Source of the DNA: Streptomyces reniochalinae | GTDB taxonomy: Bacteria > Actinomycetota > Actinomycetes > Streptomycetales > Streptomycetaceae | DNA length: 64,000 bases | Reading direction: 5' to 3' | Assembly (NCBI RefSeq): GCF_003323735.1 | Contig: NZ_QOIM01000017.1 | Span: 1-64,000, forward strand | Part shown: one piece after another, positions 10,763 to 20,136 of the stretch | How positions within the stretch are numbered: position 1 is the first letter of the stretch | Layout of the letters: each line of letters begins with the position of its first letter | The notes under the pieces: model-generated | What the model saw: only the letters and a program-made list of their open reading frames with translations | Told to the model about the DNA's origin: nothing | Databases searched by the model: none | Made by a program: the position numbers and the translations under genes

Positions 10763-12435
10763 GCCGTCGTCCCCTCGCCGTAGACGGGCTGCCACATGGC
10801 CTGACGGACAGCCTGGTCCGGATCGTCCGGTGTGCGGGTGGCAACGCTGTCCCTGGCCGCCGCGCGGGCCACGGCGGCTGCGGTGAGCGCCGAGGACTCT
10901 CGCAACTTCTCCACCGGCGGCAGCAGGGAGGCGCCAGGCGCGGACACATCGACCTGGTCGGCCACCGCCTGGGCGGCGGCGAGCAGCATCCCATCGGTCA
11001 CCTTCGACGCGGCGGAGACGATCGTGCCCAGACCCACGCCGGGATACAGAAGCGCGTTATTGGCCTGTGCGATCCGATACGTCACTTTGTTGTGCTCGAC
11101 GGGCTCGACGGGAACGCCGACGGCGACCAGAGCCTTGCCCTTCGACCAGGCGATGACGTCGTCCGGTGAGGCTTCCATGCGCGAGGTCGGGTTGGACAGC
11201 GGGAGGATCAGCGGGCGTTCGGTGCCCGCCGCCATCGCCTCGACGACCTCGCGGGTGAAGGCCCCCTGCACGGTGGAGGTTCCCAGCAGAGTGGTCGGCT
11301 TGACCTGCTTCACGGTCTCCAGCAGCGAGTACCCGCCATTGTCGCCGGCCGTCCAGTCGGTGACCTCCGCCGGATCGCGTGCGTAAGGCTGCTGGAAATC
11401 ACGCAGGTCGCTCGTGTGGCGGGTGAGCAGGCCCGGTTTGTCGATCAGCCACACCTGGCTGGTGGCCTGCTCGTGGCCGGCCCCGTCGCGGATCATGGCG
11501 TCGCGCAGCTGGTCGGCGATGCCTACCCCGGCGGTGCCGGCGCCGAAGACCACCAGCTTCTGCTCACGCATCGGCACCCCGCTGACCTTGACCGCCGACA
11601 GGGCAGCGGCCAGGGCGATCGCGCCGGTGCCTTGCATGTCGTCGTTGAAGATCCGGTAGTCGTCGCCGTAGGTCTGAAGGATCCGCCGTGCGTTGCTGGG
11701 GCCGAAGTCCTCAAAGTGCAACAGCGCGTGCGGGAACATGGCCGAGACCGTCCGCAGGTACTTCTCGATGAATGCGTCGTAGGCGGCGCCGCGGACCCGC
11801 GCGTGCCGGTTGCCCAGATACAGCGGATCCTTCAGCAATGCCTCGCGGTCCGTTCCCACATCCAGCGAGACCGGGATGACGCGCGCCGGGTCGATGCCTG
11901 CCGCCGCGGTGTACACCGCCAGCTTGCCGACCGAGATCTGGATGCCACCCACTCCCCAGTCCCCGATTCCCAGAATCTGCTCGGCGTCGCTGCACACGAT
12001 CAAGTCCACGTCTTCGGGACCGAGCCGAAGCGTGGAGAAAGCCCGCTCGATATCGTCCGGCCGGTCGATGGACAGGAAGATCCCGCGCGGGCGGCGGTAC
12101 TCGTGCGAGTACCGCTCGATCGCCTGGCCCACCGTCGGGTCGTACACGACTGGCAGCAGTTCCACCAGATGGTCCATGAGCACCTTGTAGTAGAGGACCT
12201 CGTTGCGGTCGTGCAACTGCTCCAGGTACACGTTCTTGGCCAGGTCACTCTCCTGTGACCGCAACTGCTGATAGGCCCGCTGCGCCTGCTGATCCAGCGT
12301 GAGCACTGCCGAGGGCAGGCGCCCGGTGAGGCCCAAGGCGCCCCGCTCCGTCTGCGTGAAGGCGACACCGCGGTTGTGAAGCGGATCCACAAGGGCGCTC
12401 GGGGCGTGAGCAGCCCGCACGGTGTGCTCAGTCAT
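10759..12435 (-). CDS. maeA: NAD(P)-dependent malic enzyme (MaeA/SfcA type)
   Basis: A 558-residue oxidative decarboxylase turning malate into pyruvate and CO2. Length matches the large bacterial/eukaryotic malic enzyme class (E. coli MaeA 565). Key elements are the EVLYYKVL N-terminal domain, SDAEQILGIGDWGVGGIQIS, the metal-binding FEDFG and FNDDMQGTGAIALAA, and the nucleotide-binding VVFGAGTAGVGIADQL. Cofactor choice cannot be read with certainty. The ATG at 12435 is preceded by GGGAGAA; longer open codons upstream show no family similarity. It is the first gene of a two-gene operon with fumC. Confidence 0.92.
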
Positions 12436-12661
12436 GGGGTTCTCCCGTCTTCGCATGTGAGCGGCACTGACTCGGGGAGGGGTGTGGCCGTCGCCGAAAC
12501 CTCTCCCACCGTAAGCAGCCGCTTCTTCTGCGGCCTGTCGGACGGGCCAACCGTGGACTACGCTCTGTTCGCCGATCCGCTGCCCACTATCTGGCTGCTC
12601 CGTGCGGTCGCTCTCCATGGTCAGGGGCAGTCACAGAGGGCATGCCGTCTGTGGAGCGTTG

Positions 12662-13233
12662 TCAGTCGCCCGGCAGGGCGTAGCGCTGGAACTCCGCCAG
12701 GTAGGGTTGCTCGGCCGGATCGGGCCGGTCGCCGGCGTTGAGGGCTCGGTGCCACCATGGGTAGTAGGCAGGAAGCTGGGAGACACGCGTGATCGCCTCT
12801 TGGCCCTCGTCGGTCAGTCGCAGCTCGGCTGCGGCGAGATTGTCTTGCAGGTGCGCCTCGCTGCGGGCGCCGAGGACGACGCCCGTGACGCCGGGGCGGC
12901 CCAGCAGCCAGGCGAGGACGACCCGGGGCACGGAGACGCCGTACCGCTGGGCGATGTCGTCGAGGGGCATCCGCACTTTGGAGGTGAGGATGAGGGCGTC
13001 GCGGCGTCCGGCGAGGGCTTGTGCGGTGATCTCCTCGGCCTGGCCGCAGGAGTACATGTTGGCGGTGTCGACCAGGTTGACGCCCGCGTCGAAGGCGATG
13101 TCGAAGAAGCGGCGGTAGGCGTCGGCGTCCAGGCCGGCCATGGGGCGAACTGCGGGGCGTCGCCTGCCGTGAGGGTGCCGATGGCCAGACGGGAGACTTC
13201 AAGGCCCGACGCGCCGAGCGGAACGTACCGCAT
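12662..13233 (-). pseudogene. broken aldo/keto reductase
   Basis: The N-terminus MRYVPLGASGLEVSRLAIGT starts at 13233. It reads into a frameshift near 13140, after which FFDIAFDAGVNLVDTANMYS and GQAEEITAQALAGRRDALIL continue in another frame. After LTSKVRMP the sequence jumps to DDIAQRYGVSVPRVVLAWLL, skipping about 130 residues of the barrel that carry the catalytic His and the cofactor Asn. The C-terminal part (GVTGVVLGARSEAHLQDNLA, QLPAYYPWWHRALN) is recognisable. It starts 13 bp after the SDR gene and was its operon partner. The deletion makes it nonfunctional. Confidence 0.75.
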
Positions 13234-13246
13234 GGGCTGCCTTTCG

Positions 13247-14095
13247 TCAGGAGGACTCGACCGGGGTGCCGGGCGCCATGTCGTGGGCCTTCTGTACGAG
13301 AGCGGGGCGGCGTCCGTCGTTGAGTTCCCGGCCCCACTGCGCGGCAACCTGGTCGCGGGCCTGCGGCTCCATCTCCTGGGGGAGCAGGTGGCGGTAGCGC
13401 CGGTCCTCACCGAGCAGGACCCGGATCGTGGTGTCGTAGACCGGCTCCGGATCGTACTGCTCGTGCGGGAAGGCAAGGGCGGAGTAGTCGAAAAGACGCT
13501 CGGCGGGGTCGTCGCGCCACTCCTTCCACGTCTCGAACATGGTGTCGTTGAAGCCGGTGAGGAACGGGCCCGGGTTGATCGTGGCAACCGTCACGCCGAA
13601 TTCGGCCAGCTCCTGGTCCAGTGCGTCGGCGAACGCCTCCACCGCGTGCTTCGATGCCGCGTAGGCGCCAGTGAACGGATCGACGGTGAGCCCCGCCACC
13701 GACGACATGAAGACGATGCGGCCGCCGCGCCGCTCGGCCATCCGCTTCGCCAGAGGCTGCGTCAACAGGACCGGACCGATGACATTGACCTCGAACTGGC
13801 GGCGGAGGCGTTCGGCGGGGATGTCCACGGTCGAGCCGCCTTCGGAGACGCCGGCGTTGTGGAGCAGCACCTCCACGTCCCAGTCGAGCGCTCGCGCCCG
13901 GTCGCCCGGATCAGTGACGTCGAGCTTCTCCACCCGCACCGCTGCACCCCGCTCCCGGGCTTCCGCCCGTACCGCGCTGACCTGCGCGATGATCTCCACG
14001 CCGGCGATCACGTCGTGTCCGCCGGCCGCGAGCCGCAGCGCGACCTCTTTACCGAAGCCACTGCCCGCGCCCGTGATGAGGATGGTTCCCGCCAT
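13247..14095 (-). CDS. short-chain dehydrogenase/reductase
   Basis: A 282-residue classical SDR oxidoreductase. It has the cofactor-binding TGAGSGFGKEVAL motif (TGxxxGxG), LDVTD, the NAG motif (LHNAGVSEGG) and the catalytic SSVAG Ser and YAASK Tyr/Lys pair. A PGPFLTGFN segment follows the active site. It resembles uncharacterised SDRs that act on small carbonyl compounds; the substrate cannot be inferred. Its operon partner, an aldo/keto reductase, is destroyed, and the upstream gene is a HbpS-like relic, so this may be a survivor of a larger redox-detoxification cluster. Confidence 0.85.
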   Translation of the reverse strand: MAGTILITGAGSGFGKEVALRLAAGGHDVIAGVEIIAQVSAVRAEARERGAAVRVEKLDVTDPGDRARALDWDVEVLLHNAGVSEGGSTVDIPAERLRRQFEVNVIGPVLLTQPLAKRMAERRGGRIVFMSSVAGLTVDPFTGAYAASKHAVEAFADALDQELAEFGVTVATINPGPFLTGFNDTMFETWKEWRDDPAERLFDYSALAFPHEQYDPEPVYDTTIRVLLGEDRRYRHLLPQEMEPQARDQVAAQWGRELNDGRRPALVQKAHDMAPGTPVESS

Positions 14096-14188
14096 CGCTG
14101 TACGCCCCTTTGTGTGTGGTGCCGCCCTGGGCGGTGCGCCGGACGACCGTGCTTGCCACGGCTTCCTCTCTCGGCCGGCGGCAGCTTG

Positions 14189-14600
14189 TCACAACGCGGC
14201 TGCGGCGGCCTCGGCCACTGTCGCGTCCTGTTGCCGCGAGCCGCCGCTCACGCCGACCGCCCCCACCGTGTGTCCATCGACTGTCAGTGGGAGTCCCCCG
14301 GCGAAGACCAGAACTCGCCCAAACCCGGAAAGCTGCCGTCCCCCACAACTGGCCACCGGGCTCCCAGTCACGGGCAAGGTCTCCGGTGAGAGGGCGGAAC
14401 AGCGCGCTGGTATGCGCCCTGTCGATGGCGTGCGACGCTGCCGAGCCGTGCGCCATCCATCCGCATGTGGGCGAGGAGCCTGCCGCCGGCATCGACGACC
14501 GTGATAATGCTGGACGAGCCGATGCGCGCTCAGCCTCGACGATGCCGGCGTCAATGGTCCGCCGCGCATCGGCCAACGCAACTGTGCGCATGGTGAGCAT
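14189..14600 (-). pseudogene. broken GlcG/HbpS-family heme-binding gene
   Basis: A gene for a protein of the GlcG/HbpS (DUF336) family reads in at least three frames. MLTMRTVALADARRTIDAGI begins at an ATG at 14600, then SIITVVDAGGRLLAHMRMDG lies in a second frame. AIDRAHTSALFRPLTGDLA is back in the first frame, and VFAGGLPLTVDGHTVGAVGV plus SGGSRQQDATVAEAAAAAL closes in a third. The order and spacing match an intact family member of about 140 residues, so decay is by small indels. Family members bind heme or modulate redox sensing; this copy cannot be translated as one protein. Confidence 0.65.
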
Positions 14601-14914
14601 GAGGCCGAGGCTAGACTGACGGCGCGGGGTACGCCTTGATGGACGGGGCAGACGGGGGACAGCGTCGGCCGGAGTTCCCGTGCCATGCACGCGTCGCCGA
14701 AGGGTCAGCATGCCTGACCCGTTCCCCTAGTCAGGAGCTGTGTGGGTCGCGCTCCGAGCGTGACTGACTCCGACGGGGCTGTGCCCCGGCGGGAGTGGTG
14801 TCGCCGTCGCGCAACCGATGCCGCATCTCCGCGTAGGTGGGTTTCGGATTCCGACTTGCCGTTCCCGGACCCATTGGCGGTGACCTAGTGATCTGAGACA
14901 GAGGTTCGTCGGCA

Positions 14915-15110
14915 GTTCTGGGGCCCGCCAGCGGAAGAGCCGCGGCAGCCGCTCCCCGGCGACGAGGTGCGGTACGGCGCGTCCGGCCCCGTTGTGGGCG
15001 ACCGACAGGTGGCGCACGTCGCCCGCGGCCAGCACGTCGGACAGGCCGACGACCTGGCCGGGCACGTCGGTCTGCATGGCCGAGGGGATGTCGATGCCGC
15101 GGGCCGCGGC
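14915..15110 (-). pseudogene. fragment resembling a GH38 alpha-mannosidase-like protein
   Basis: About 65 codons read ARGIDIPSAMQTDVPGQVVG, LSDVLAAGDVRHLSVAHNGA, GRAVPHLV and RLPRLFRWRAPE. This resembles part of the catalytic domain of GH38-type glycosidases (TDVPG, then a conserved LSxAHN and FxWRAP). No start or stop bounded to the fragment is convincing. The surrounding 14.6-15.3 kb carries no other gene I can recognise. Confidence 0.4.
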
Positions 15111-15304
15111 GCAGTTCCCGTGCCGGGCGCAGCCGGCCCCGACGGCACACTGCGCTGCGGCTGCCACGGTTCGGCTGGGTGGAGCTGCCCCTGCGCCGCG
15201 AGCCGGCCGGGCCGGGAGCGGCCACCGGCTGACCGCGCGGACCGCGAGGCCCTGGGCACGGCGTGGAGGGGGCGGCCCCGTCGGGGCCCGCCCAGGAAGG
15301 GAGC

Positions 15305-16267
15305 TCATGGGCTGTCGAGGGCGCCGCGCAGGAGGACGACGCTCATGGCGGCGGTGGCCAGCCAGGCGAGGGCGGCCACCCACAGGAGGGCATGGCCCAC
15401 CGGGTGGAGGACGGGGGAGGGGGCGGTCAGGGCAGCTTGAGCGGTCATGCCCAAGGGGAAGACCGTCGCCCAGCGGCGGACGTCCGCGCCGGGGCGGGGC
15501 CAGCGCACCTCCGCGAGCAGCAGGACGGCGTACCCGGCAAGGGCCGCGGCGGTCAGAGCCAGGGTGAGGTTGTCCAGCGTGGCGGCGGCCCCGCCCGTCC
15601 AGTGGCCGGTCGAGGCCAGCCGGCTCGCGGCGACGGCTGAGATGGCCAGCGCTCCCGTGGACACCCAGTGGTCGCCGTGCCCGGTGCGCACCTGCCGTAC
15701 GTCGAACCGCAGCAGCGCCTCGGCGTACAGGACGATGCCCACGCCGAAGACGGCCAGGCCGGCGTCGGCCAGCCAGCCGGCCTGCAAGGAGGCGGCGAGG
15801 GCGGCGGCGAGCACGGCGAGGCTCTGCGTGGCGACGCAGATCAGGAAGACGGAGCCGGGCATCCGACGGCCCCGGTTGCGCAGGACGGCGACCAGCAGCA
15901 GGGGCCACAACAGGGTGGCGAGAACCAGCAGGGCGATCGCCGCCGGGCGCAGGTCGGCCAGGGCCAGCCGGGTGCCCAGCACGGCGGTCGCCGCGACACC
16001 TGTGAGCGCGGCGGGAGTGTGCGCGTCGGCCTCGACGCGGGAGCGTGCGGTCAGCAGCCGGCGGACGAAGTCGGCCGCCAGCAGGACCCAGGCCGTGACG
16101 CCGACACCGAGCGCGATCAAGGACACGATCGAGTAGCCGGCGGTCTGGAACGCGATGGACACGATGCCGGTCGCCATCACCATGGCTCCGGCGGCGGGCG
16201 GCATCCCTGCACCGCGCGGGTGGTCACGGAGGAGGGCGGCGCTGCCGCTGCCTGACGAACGGTTCAC
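15305..16267 (-). CDS. TehA/TDT-family membrane transporter
   Basis: A 320-residue integral membrane protein with about nine to ten hydrophobic segments, from GAMVMATGIVSIAFQTAGYS at residue 27 to a final segment near residue 295. The layout and the early MATGIVS motif match the tellurite-resistance/dicarboxylate transporter (TDT) family, relatives of the plant anion channel SLAC1. GTG start at 16267. It is divergent from narG with about 150 bp between. Position beside nitrate reductase makes transport of an anion such as nitrate, nitrite or a dicarboxylate plausible, but this is inference from neighbours. Confidence 0.7.
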   Translation of the reverse strand: MNRSSGSGSAALLRDHPRGAGMPPAAGAMVMATGIVSIAFQTAGYSIVSLIALGVGVTAWVLLAADFVRRLLTARSRVEADAHTPAALTGVAATAVLGTRLALADLRPAAIALLVLATLLWPLLLVAVLRNRGRRMPGSVFLICVATQSLAVLAAALAASLQAGWLADAGLAVFGVGIVLYAEALLRFDVRQVRTGHGDHWVSTGALAISAVAASRLASTGHWTGGAAATLDNLTLALTAAALAGYAVLLLAEVRWPRPGADVRRWATVFPLGMTAQAALTAPSPVLHPVGHALLWVAALAWLATAAMSVVLLRGALDSP

Positions 16268-16419
16268 ATCGTCATCCGATTACACCGCGCCCTCGTCAGC
16301 ATCCGTTCGTGGGCCAACCGGGGCAACTTCCGCCTCGCCTCCCGGCACCGCACGGCGTCACCCCGTTCCATGGCGGGGGTACGGCGACGGTGACGGGCAA
16401 CTGACGATGGGGAGCCGCG

Positions 16420-19400
16420 GTGCGGGCGAGGCGCAGGTCCGGGACGGAGGCGGGGGCCGCGCTGTTGTCGGCGACGACATTCCTCCGCCCGGGGCAAACG
16501 GCCGGTGACCTGCACCGGGTGGAGCGGTCCGGGGGGCGTGAGGGCGACGTCTTCTACCGCGACAGGTGGAGCCACGACAAGGTCGTCAATTCCACGCACG
16601 GCGTCAACTGCACCGGCTCGTGCCGGTGGAAGGTCTACGTCAAGGACGGGATCATCACCTGGGAGACCCAGGGCACCGACTACCCGTCCGTGGGAGCGGA
16701 CCGCCCCGAGTACGAGCCGCGCGGCTGCCCGAGGGGCGCGGCCTTCTCCTGGTACACCTATTCGCCCACCCGGGTCCGCTACCCGTACGTGCGGGGGGTG
16801 CTGCTGACGGCGTACCGCGAGGCGAAGGCCCGGCTGGGCGACCCCGTGCTGGCCTGGGCCGACGTGGTGGGTGACCCCGAACGCCGGAGGGCCTACCAGC
16901 AGGCGCGCGGCAAGGGCGGGCTGGTGCGGACGGACTGGGACGAGACCGTGGAGATCATCGCCGCGGCGCACGTCCACACGGCCAAGGAGTACGGCCCCGA
17001 CCGGATCGCCGGCTTCTCGCCCATCCCGGCGATGTCGATGGTCTCCCACGCGGCCGGGTCCCGTTTCCTCTCGCTGATCGGCGGGACCATGCTGTCCTTC
17101 TACGACTGGTACGCGGATCTGCCGATCGCCTCACCGCAGGTCTTCGGCGACCAGACGGACGTGCCGGAGTCGGGTGACTGGTGGGACGCGGCCTTCCTGC
17201 TGATGTGGGGGTCGAACGTGCCGGTGACGCGGACGCCGGACGCGCACTGGATGGCTGAGGCCCGCTACCGGGGCCAGAAGGTCGTCGTGGTGGCCCCCGA
17301 CTTCGCCGACAACGCCAAGTTCGCCGACGAGTGGCTGCACCCGCATCCGGGGACGGACGCTGCGTTGGCCATGGCGATGGGACACGTCGTCCTCAAGGAG
17401 TGCTTCGTCGAGCGGACCGTGCCGTTCTTCGACGGCTATGTGCGCCGCTTCACCGACCTGCCGTTCCTGGTGACGCTGACCGAACGGGAAGGGGCCTTCG
17501 TCCCGGGCAAGTTCCTGCGCGCGGCCGACCTCGGACACCGCGACGAGGGAGCCGAGTGGCGGACCGTCGTCCTCGATGCCGGGAGCGGCGAGCCGGCGGT
17601 GCCGGGCGGCTCCCTCGGAGACCGCTGGACGGACGCGGGCCAGGGGCGCTGGAACCTGGACCTGGGAGAGCTGACCCCCGCGCTGTCGATGGCCGAATCC
17701 GCAGATCAAGGCGGTGTCCGGCAGGTGGAAGTGCTGCTGCCCCGCTTCGACACCGACGGGGGTGACCACGGGCAGGGCCGCGGCGAGATCCTGCGCCGGG
17801 GCGTGCCCGCCCGCCGGCTCGGCGGCGCGGACGGCCCGCTGGTGACCACCGTCTTCGATCTGCTGCTCGCCCAGTACGGCGTGGCCAGGCCCGGCCTTCC
17901 CGGCAGCTGGCCGGCCGGCTACGAGGACGCCGACGCACCGGGGACCCCCGCCTGGCAGGAGCGGCACACATCCGTACCGGCCGCCGCGTGCGTGCGCATC
18001 GCACGCCAGTTCGCCGCCACGGCGGAGCAGACCGAGGGCCGCTGCATGATCATCATGGGGGCCGGCACCAACCACTGGTTCCACTCCGAGACGATCTACC
18101 GCACGTTCCTTGCGCTGCTCCTGCTGACGGGCTGCCAGGGCCGCAACGGCGGCGGCTGGGCCCACTACGTGGGGCAGGAGAAGTGCCGGCCCTTCACCGG
18201 CTGGACGACGCTGGCCGGCGCGCTGGACTGGTCCCGCCCGCCCCGCCAGACGATCGGCACCGGGTTCTTCTTCCTCCACACCGACCAGTGGCGCTACGAC
18301 CGGTTCCCTGCCGACGTGCTCGCCTCACCGCTGGCCGAGGGCCGCTTCCAAGGCCGCACGGCCGTCGATCTGCTGGCGCAGGCGACGCGCTGCGGCTGGA
18401 TGCCCTCCAGCCCCACCTTCGACCGCAACCCGCTCGACGTGGTGGACGAGGCGGCCGTCAAAGGCCGTGAACCGGCCGAGTACGCGGTCGAGGAGCTGGC
18501 GGCAGGGCGGCTGCGCTTCGCCGTCGAGGACCCGGACGCGCCCCGCAACTGGCCCCGCATCCTGACGCTGTGGCGGTCCAACCTGCTGGGCTCCTCGGCG
18601 AAGGGAGCCGAGTACTTCTCCCGCCACCTGCTGGGCACCCACAGCACGCTGCGCGCGGAGGAAGCCCTCGAGGAACAGCGGCCACGCGAGGTGGCGTGGC
18701 ACGAGCACGCCCCCGAGGGAAAGCTGGACCTGCTGGTGTCGCTGGACTTCCGCATGACGTCCTCCACCCTGCTGTCCGACATCACGCTGCCGGCGGCCAC
18801 CTGGTACGAGAAGCACGATCTGTCGTCCACGGACATGCATCCGTTCGTGCACTCCTTCACCCCGGCCATCGACCCGCCGTGGGAGGCCCGTACCGACTTC
18901 GACGCCTTCATGGCCATCGCCGACCGGTTCAGCGAGCTGGCCCGCGACCACCTGGGCACCCGCCGCGATCTGGTGGCCACCCCCATGCAGCACGACACAC
19001 CGGGGGAGACGGCCCAGCGCGGTGGTGAGGCACACGACTGGCGGCGTGGCGAGTGCGAGCCCGTGCCCGGCTCCACCATGCCGGCGCTGACGGTCGTCGA
19101 GCGCGACTACACCGCGATCGGAGCCAAGATGGCGGCGCTGGGCCCGCTCACCGAACGACTGGGCCTGCCGGTCAAGGGCGTCGTGCTGCACCCGGACGAG
19201 GAGGTGGCCCAGCTGGGGGAGACGTGCGGGCGGGTGCGGGGCGGCCCGGCCGACGGCCGGCCCCGGCTGGACACCGCGGTCAAAGCCGCCGACACCGTCC
19301 TGGCGCTGTCGGCGACCACCAACGGCCGCCTGGCGGTTGAGGGCTTCCGCTCGCTGGAGCGGCGGGTGGGGGCTGATCTGTCCGCCCTGGCGCGGGGCCA

Positions 19401-20136
19401 GGAAAGCAGCCGGATCACGTTCGCCGACACCCAGGCGGCCCCGGTTCCCGTGCTCACCTCCCCGGAGTGGTCGGGCAGTGAGGCACAAGGCCGCCGGTAC
19501 ACGCCGTTCACGCTCAACACCGAGCACGGCAAGCCCTGGCACACTCTCACCGGCCGTCAGCACTTCTTCCTCGACCACGACTGGATGCACGAACTGGGCG
19601 AGGCCCTCCCGGTCTACCGGCCCCCGCTGGACATGCGGCGGCTCTTCGGCGAACCCTCCCTGGGGGCCGACGGCCGCCGTGAGGTGACCGTCCGCTACCT
19701 GACCCCGCACAACAAGTGGTCCATCCACTCCGAGTACCAGGACAACTGGTTCATGCTGGCTCTCTCCCGGGGCGGGCAGCTGATCTGGATGTCCCCGCAG
19801 GACGCCGAGGACATCGGGGTGCGGGACAACGACTGGATCGAGGCGGTCAACCGCAACGGGGTGGTGGTGGCCAGAGCCGTGGTCTCGCACCGGATGCCCC
19901 GCGGCACCGTCTACCTGCACCACGCCCAGGAGCGCACCGTCAACGTGCCCCGCAGCCAGACCGACGGCCGCCGCGGCGGTACGCACAACTCGCTGACCCG
20001 GCTGCTGCTCAAGCCCACGCACCTGATCGGCGGCTATGCGCAGACGTGCTGGTCGCTCAACTACTGGGGGCCGACGGGCAACCAGCGGGACGAGGTCACC
20101 GTCATCCGCCGCCGCTCACAGGAGGTCGACTACTGA
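16420..20136 (+). CDS. narG: respiratory nitrate reductase alpha subunit, NarG
   Basis: A 1238-residue molybdenum bis-MGD enzyme that reduces nitrate to nitrite at the membrane, close to the 1247 residues of E. coli NarG. The FS0 [4Fe-4S] cluster ligands are visible as His60, Cys64, Cys68 and Cys103 (STHGVNCTGSC, RGCPRG). The Mo ligand Asp is Asp233 in YDWYADLP, followed by the usual QTDVPESGDWW. NGGGWAHYVGQEKCRP and GSNVPVTRTPDAHW are family motifs. GTG at 16420 is preceded by GGGGAG. No twin-arginine signal is seen, consistent with cytoplasmic orientation. First gene of narGHJI. Confidence 0.96.
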   Translation: MRARRRSGTEAGAALLSATTFLRPGQTAGDLHRVERSGGREGDVFYRDRWSHDKVVNSTHGVNCTGSCRWKVYVKDGIITWETQGTDYPSVGADRPEYEPRGCPRGAAFSWYTYSPTRVRYPYVRGVLLTAYREAKARLGDPVLAWADVVGDPERRRAYQQARGKGGLVRTDWDETVEIIAAAHVHTAKEYGPDRIAGFSPIPAMSMVSHAAGSRFLSLIGGTMLSFYDWYADLPIASPQVFGDQTDVPESGDWWDAAFLLMWGSNVPVTRTPDAHWMAEARYRGQKVVVVAPDFADNAKFADEWLHPHPGTDAALAMAMGHVVLKECFVERTVPFFDGYVRRFTDLPFLVTLTEREGAFVPGKFLRAADLGHRDEGAEWRTVVLDAGSGEPAVPGGSLGDRWTDAGQGRWNLDLGELTPALSMAESADQGGVRQVEVLLPRFDTDGGDHGQGRGEILRRGVPARRLGGADGPLVTTVFDLLLAQYGVARPGLPGSWPAGYEDADAPGTPAWQERHTSVPAAACVRIARQFAATAEQTEGRCMIIMGAGTNHWFHSETIYRTFLALLLLTGCQGRNGGGWAHYVGQEKCRPFTGWTTLAGALDWSRPPRQTIGTGFFFLHTDQWRYDRFPADVLASPLAEGRFQGRTAVDLLAQATRCGWMPSSPTFDRNPLDVVDEAAVKGREPAEYAVEELAAGRLRFAVEDPDAPRNWPRILTLWRSNLLGSSAKGAEYFSRHLLGTHSTLRAEEALEEQRPREVAWHEHAPEGKLDLLVSLDFRMTSSTLLSDITLPAATWYEKHDLSSTDMHPFVHSFTPAIDPPWEARTDFDAFMAIADRFSELARDHLGTRRDLVATPMQHDTPGETAQRGGEAHDWRRGECEPVPGSTMPALTVVERDYTAIGAKMAALGPLTERLGLPVKGVVLHPDEEVAQLGETCGRVRGGPADGRPRLDTAVKAADTVLALSATTNGRLAVEGFRSLERRVGADLSALARGQESSRITFADTQAAPVPVLTSPEWSGSEAQGRRYTPFTLNTEHGKPWHTLTGRQHFFLDHDWMHELGEALPVYRPPLDMRRLFGEPSLGADGRREVTVRYLTPHNKWSIHSEYQDNWFMLALSRGGQLIWMSPQDAEDIGVRDNDWIEAVNRNGVVVARAVVSHRMPRGTVYLHHAQERTVNVPRSQTDGRRGGTHNSLTRLLLKPTHLIGGYAQTCWSLNYWGPTGNQRDEVTVIRRRSQEVDY

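Noticed and set aside
18325..20022. A 565-codon minus-strand frame inside narG
   Set aside because: Composition of a shadow frame, no motif, and narG is unambiguous here.
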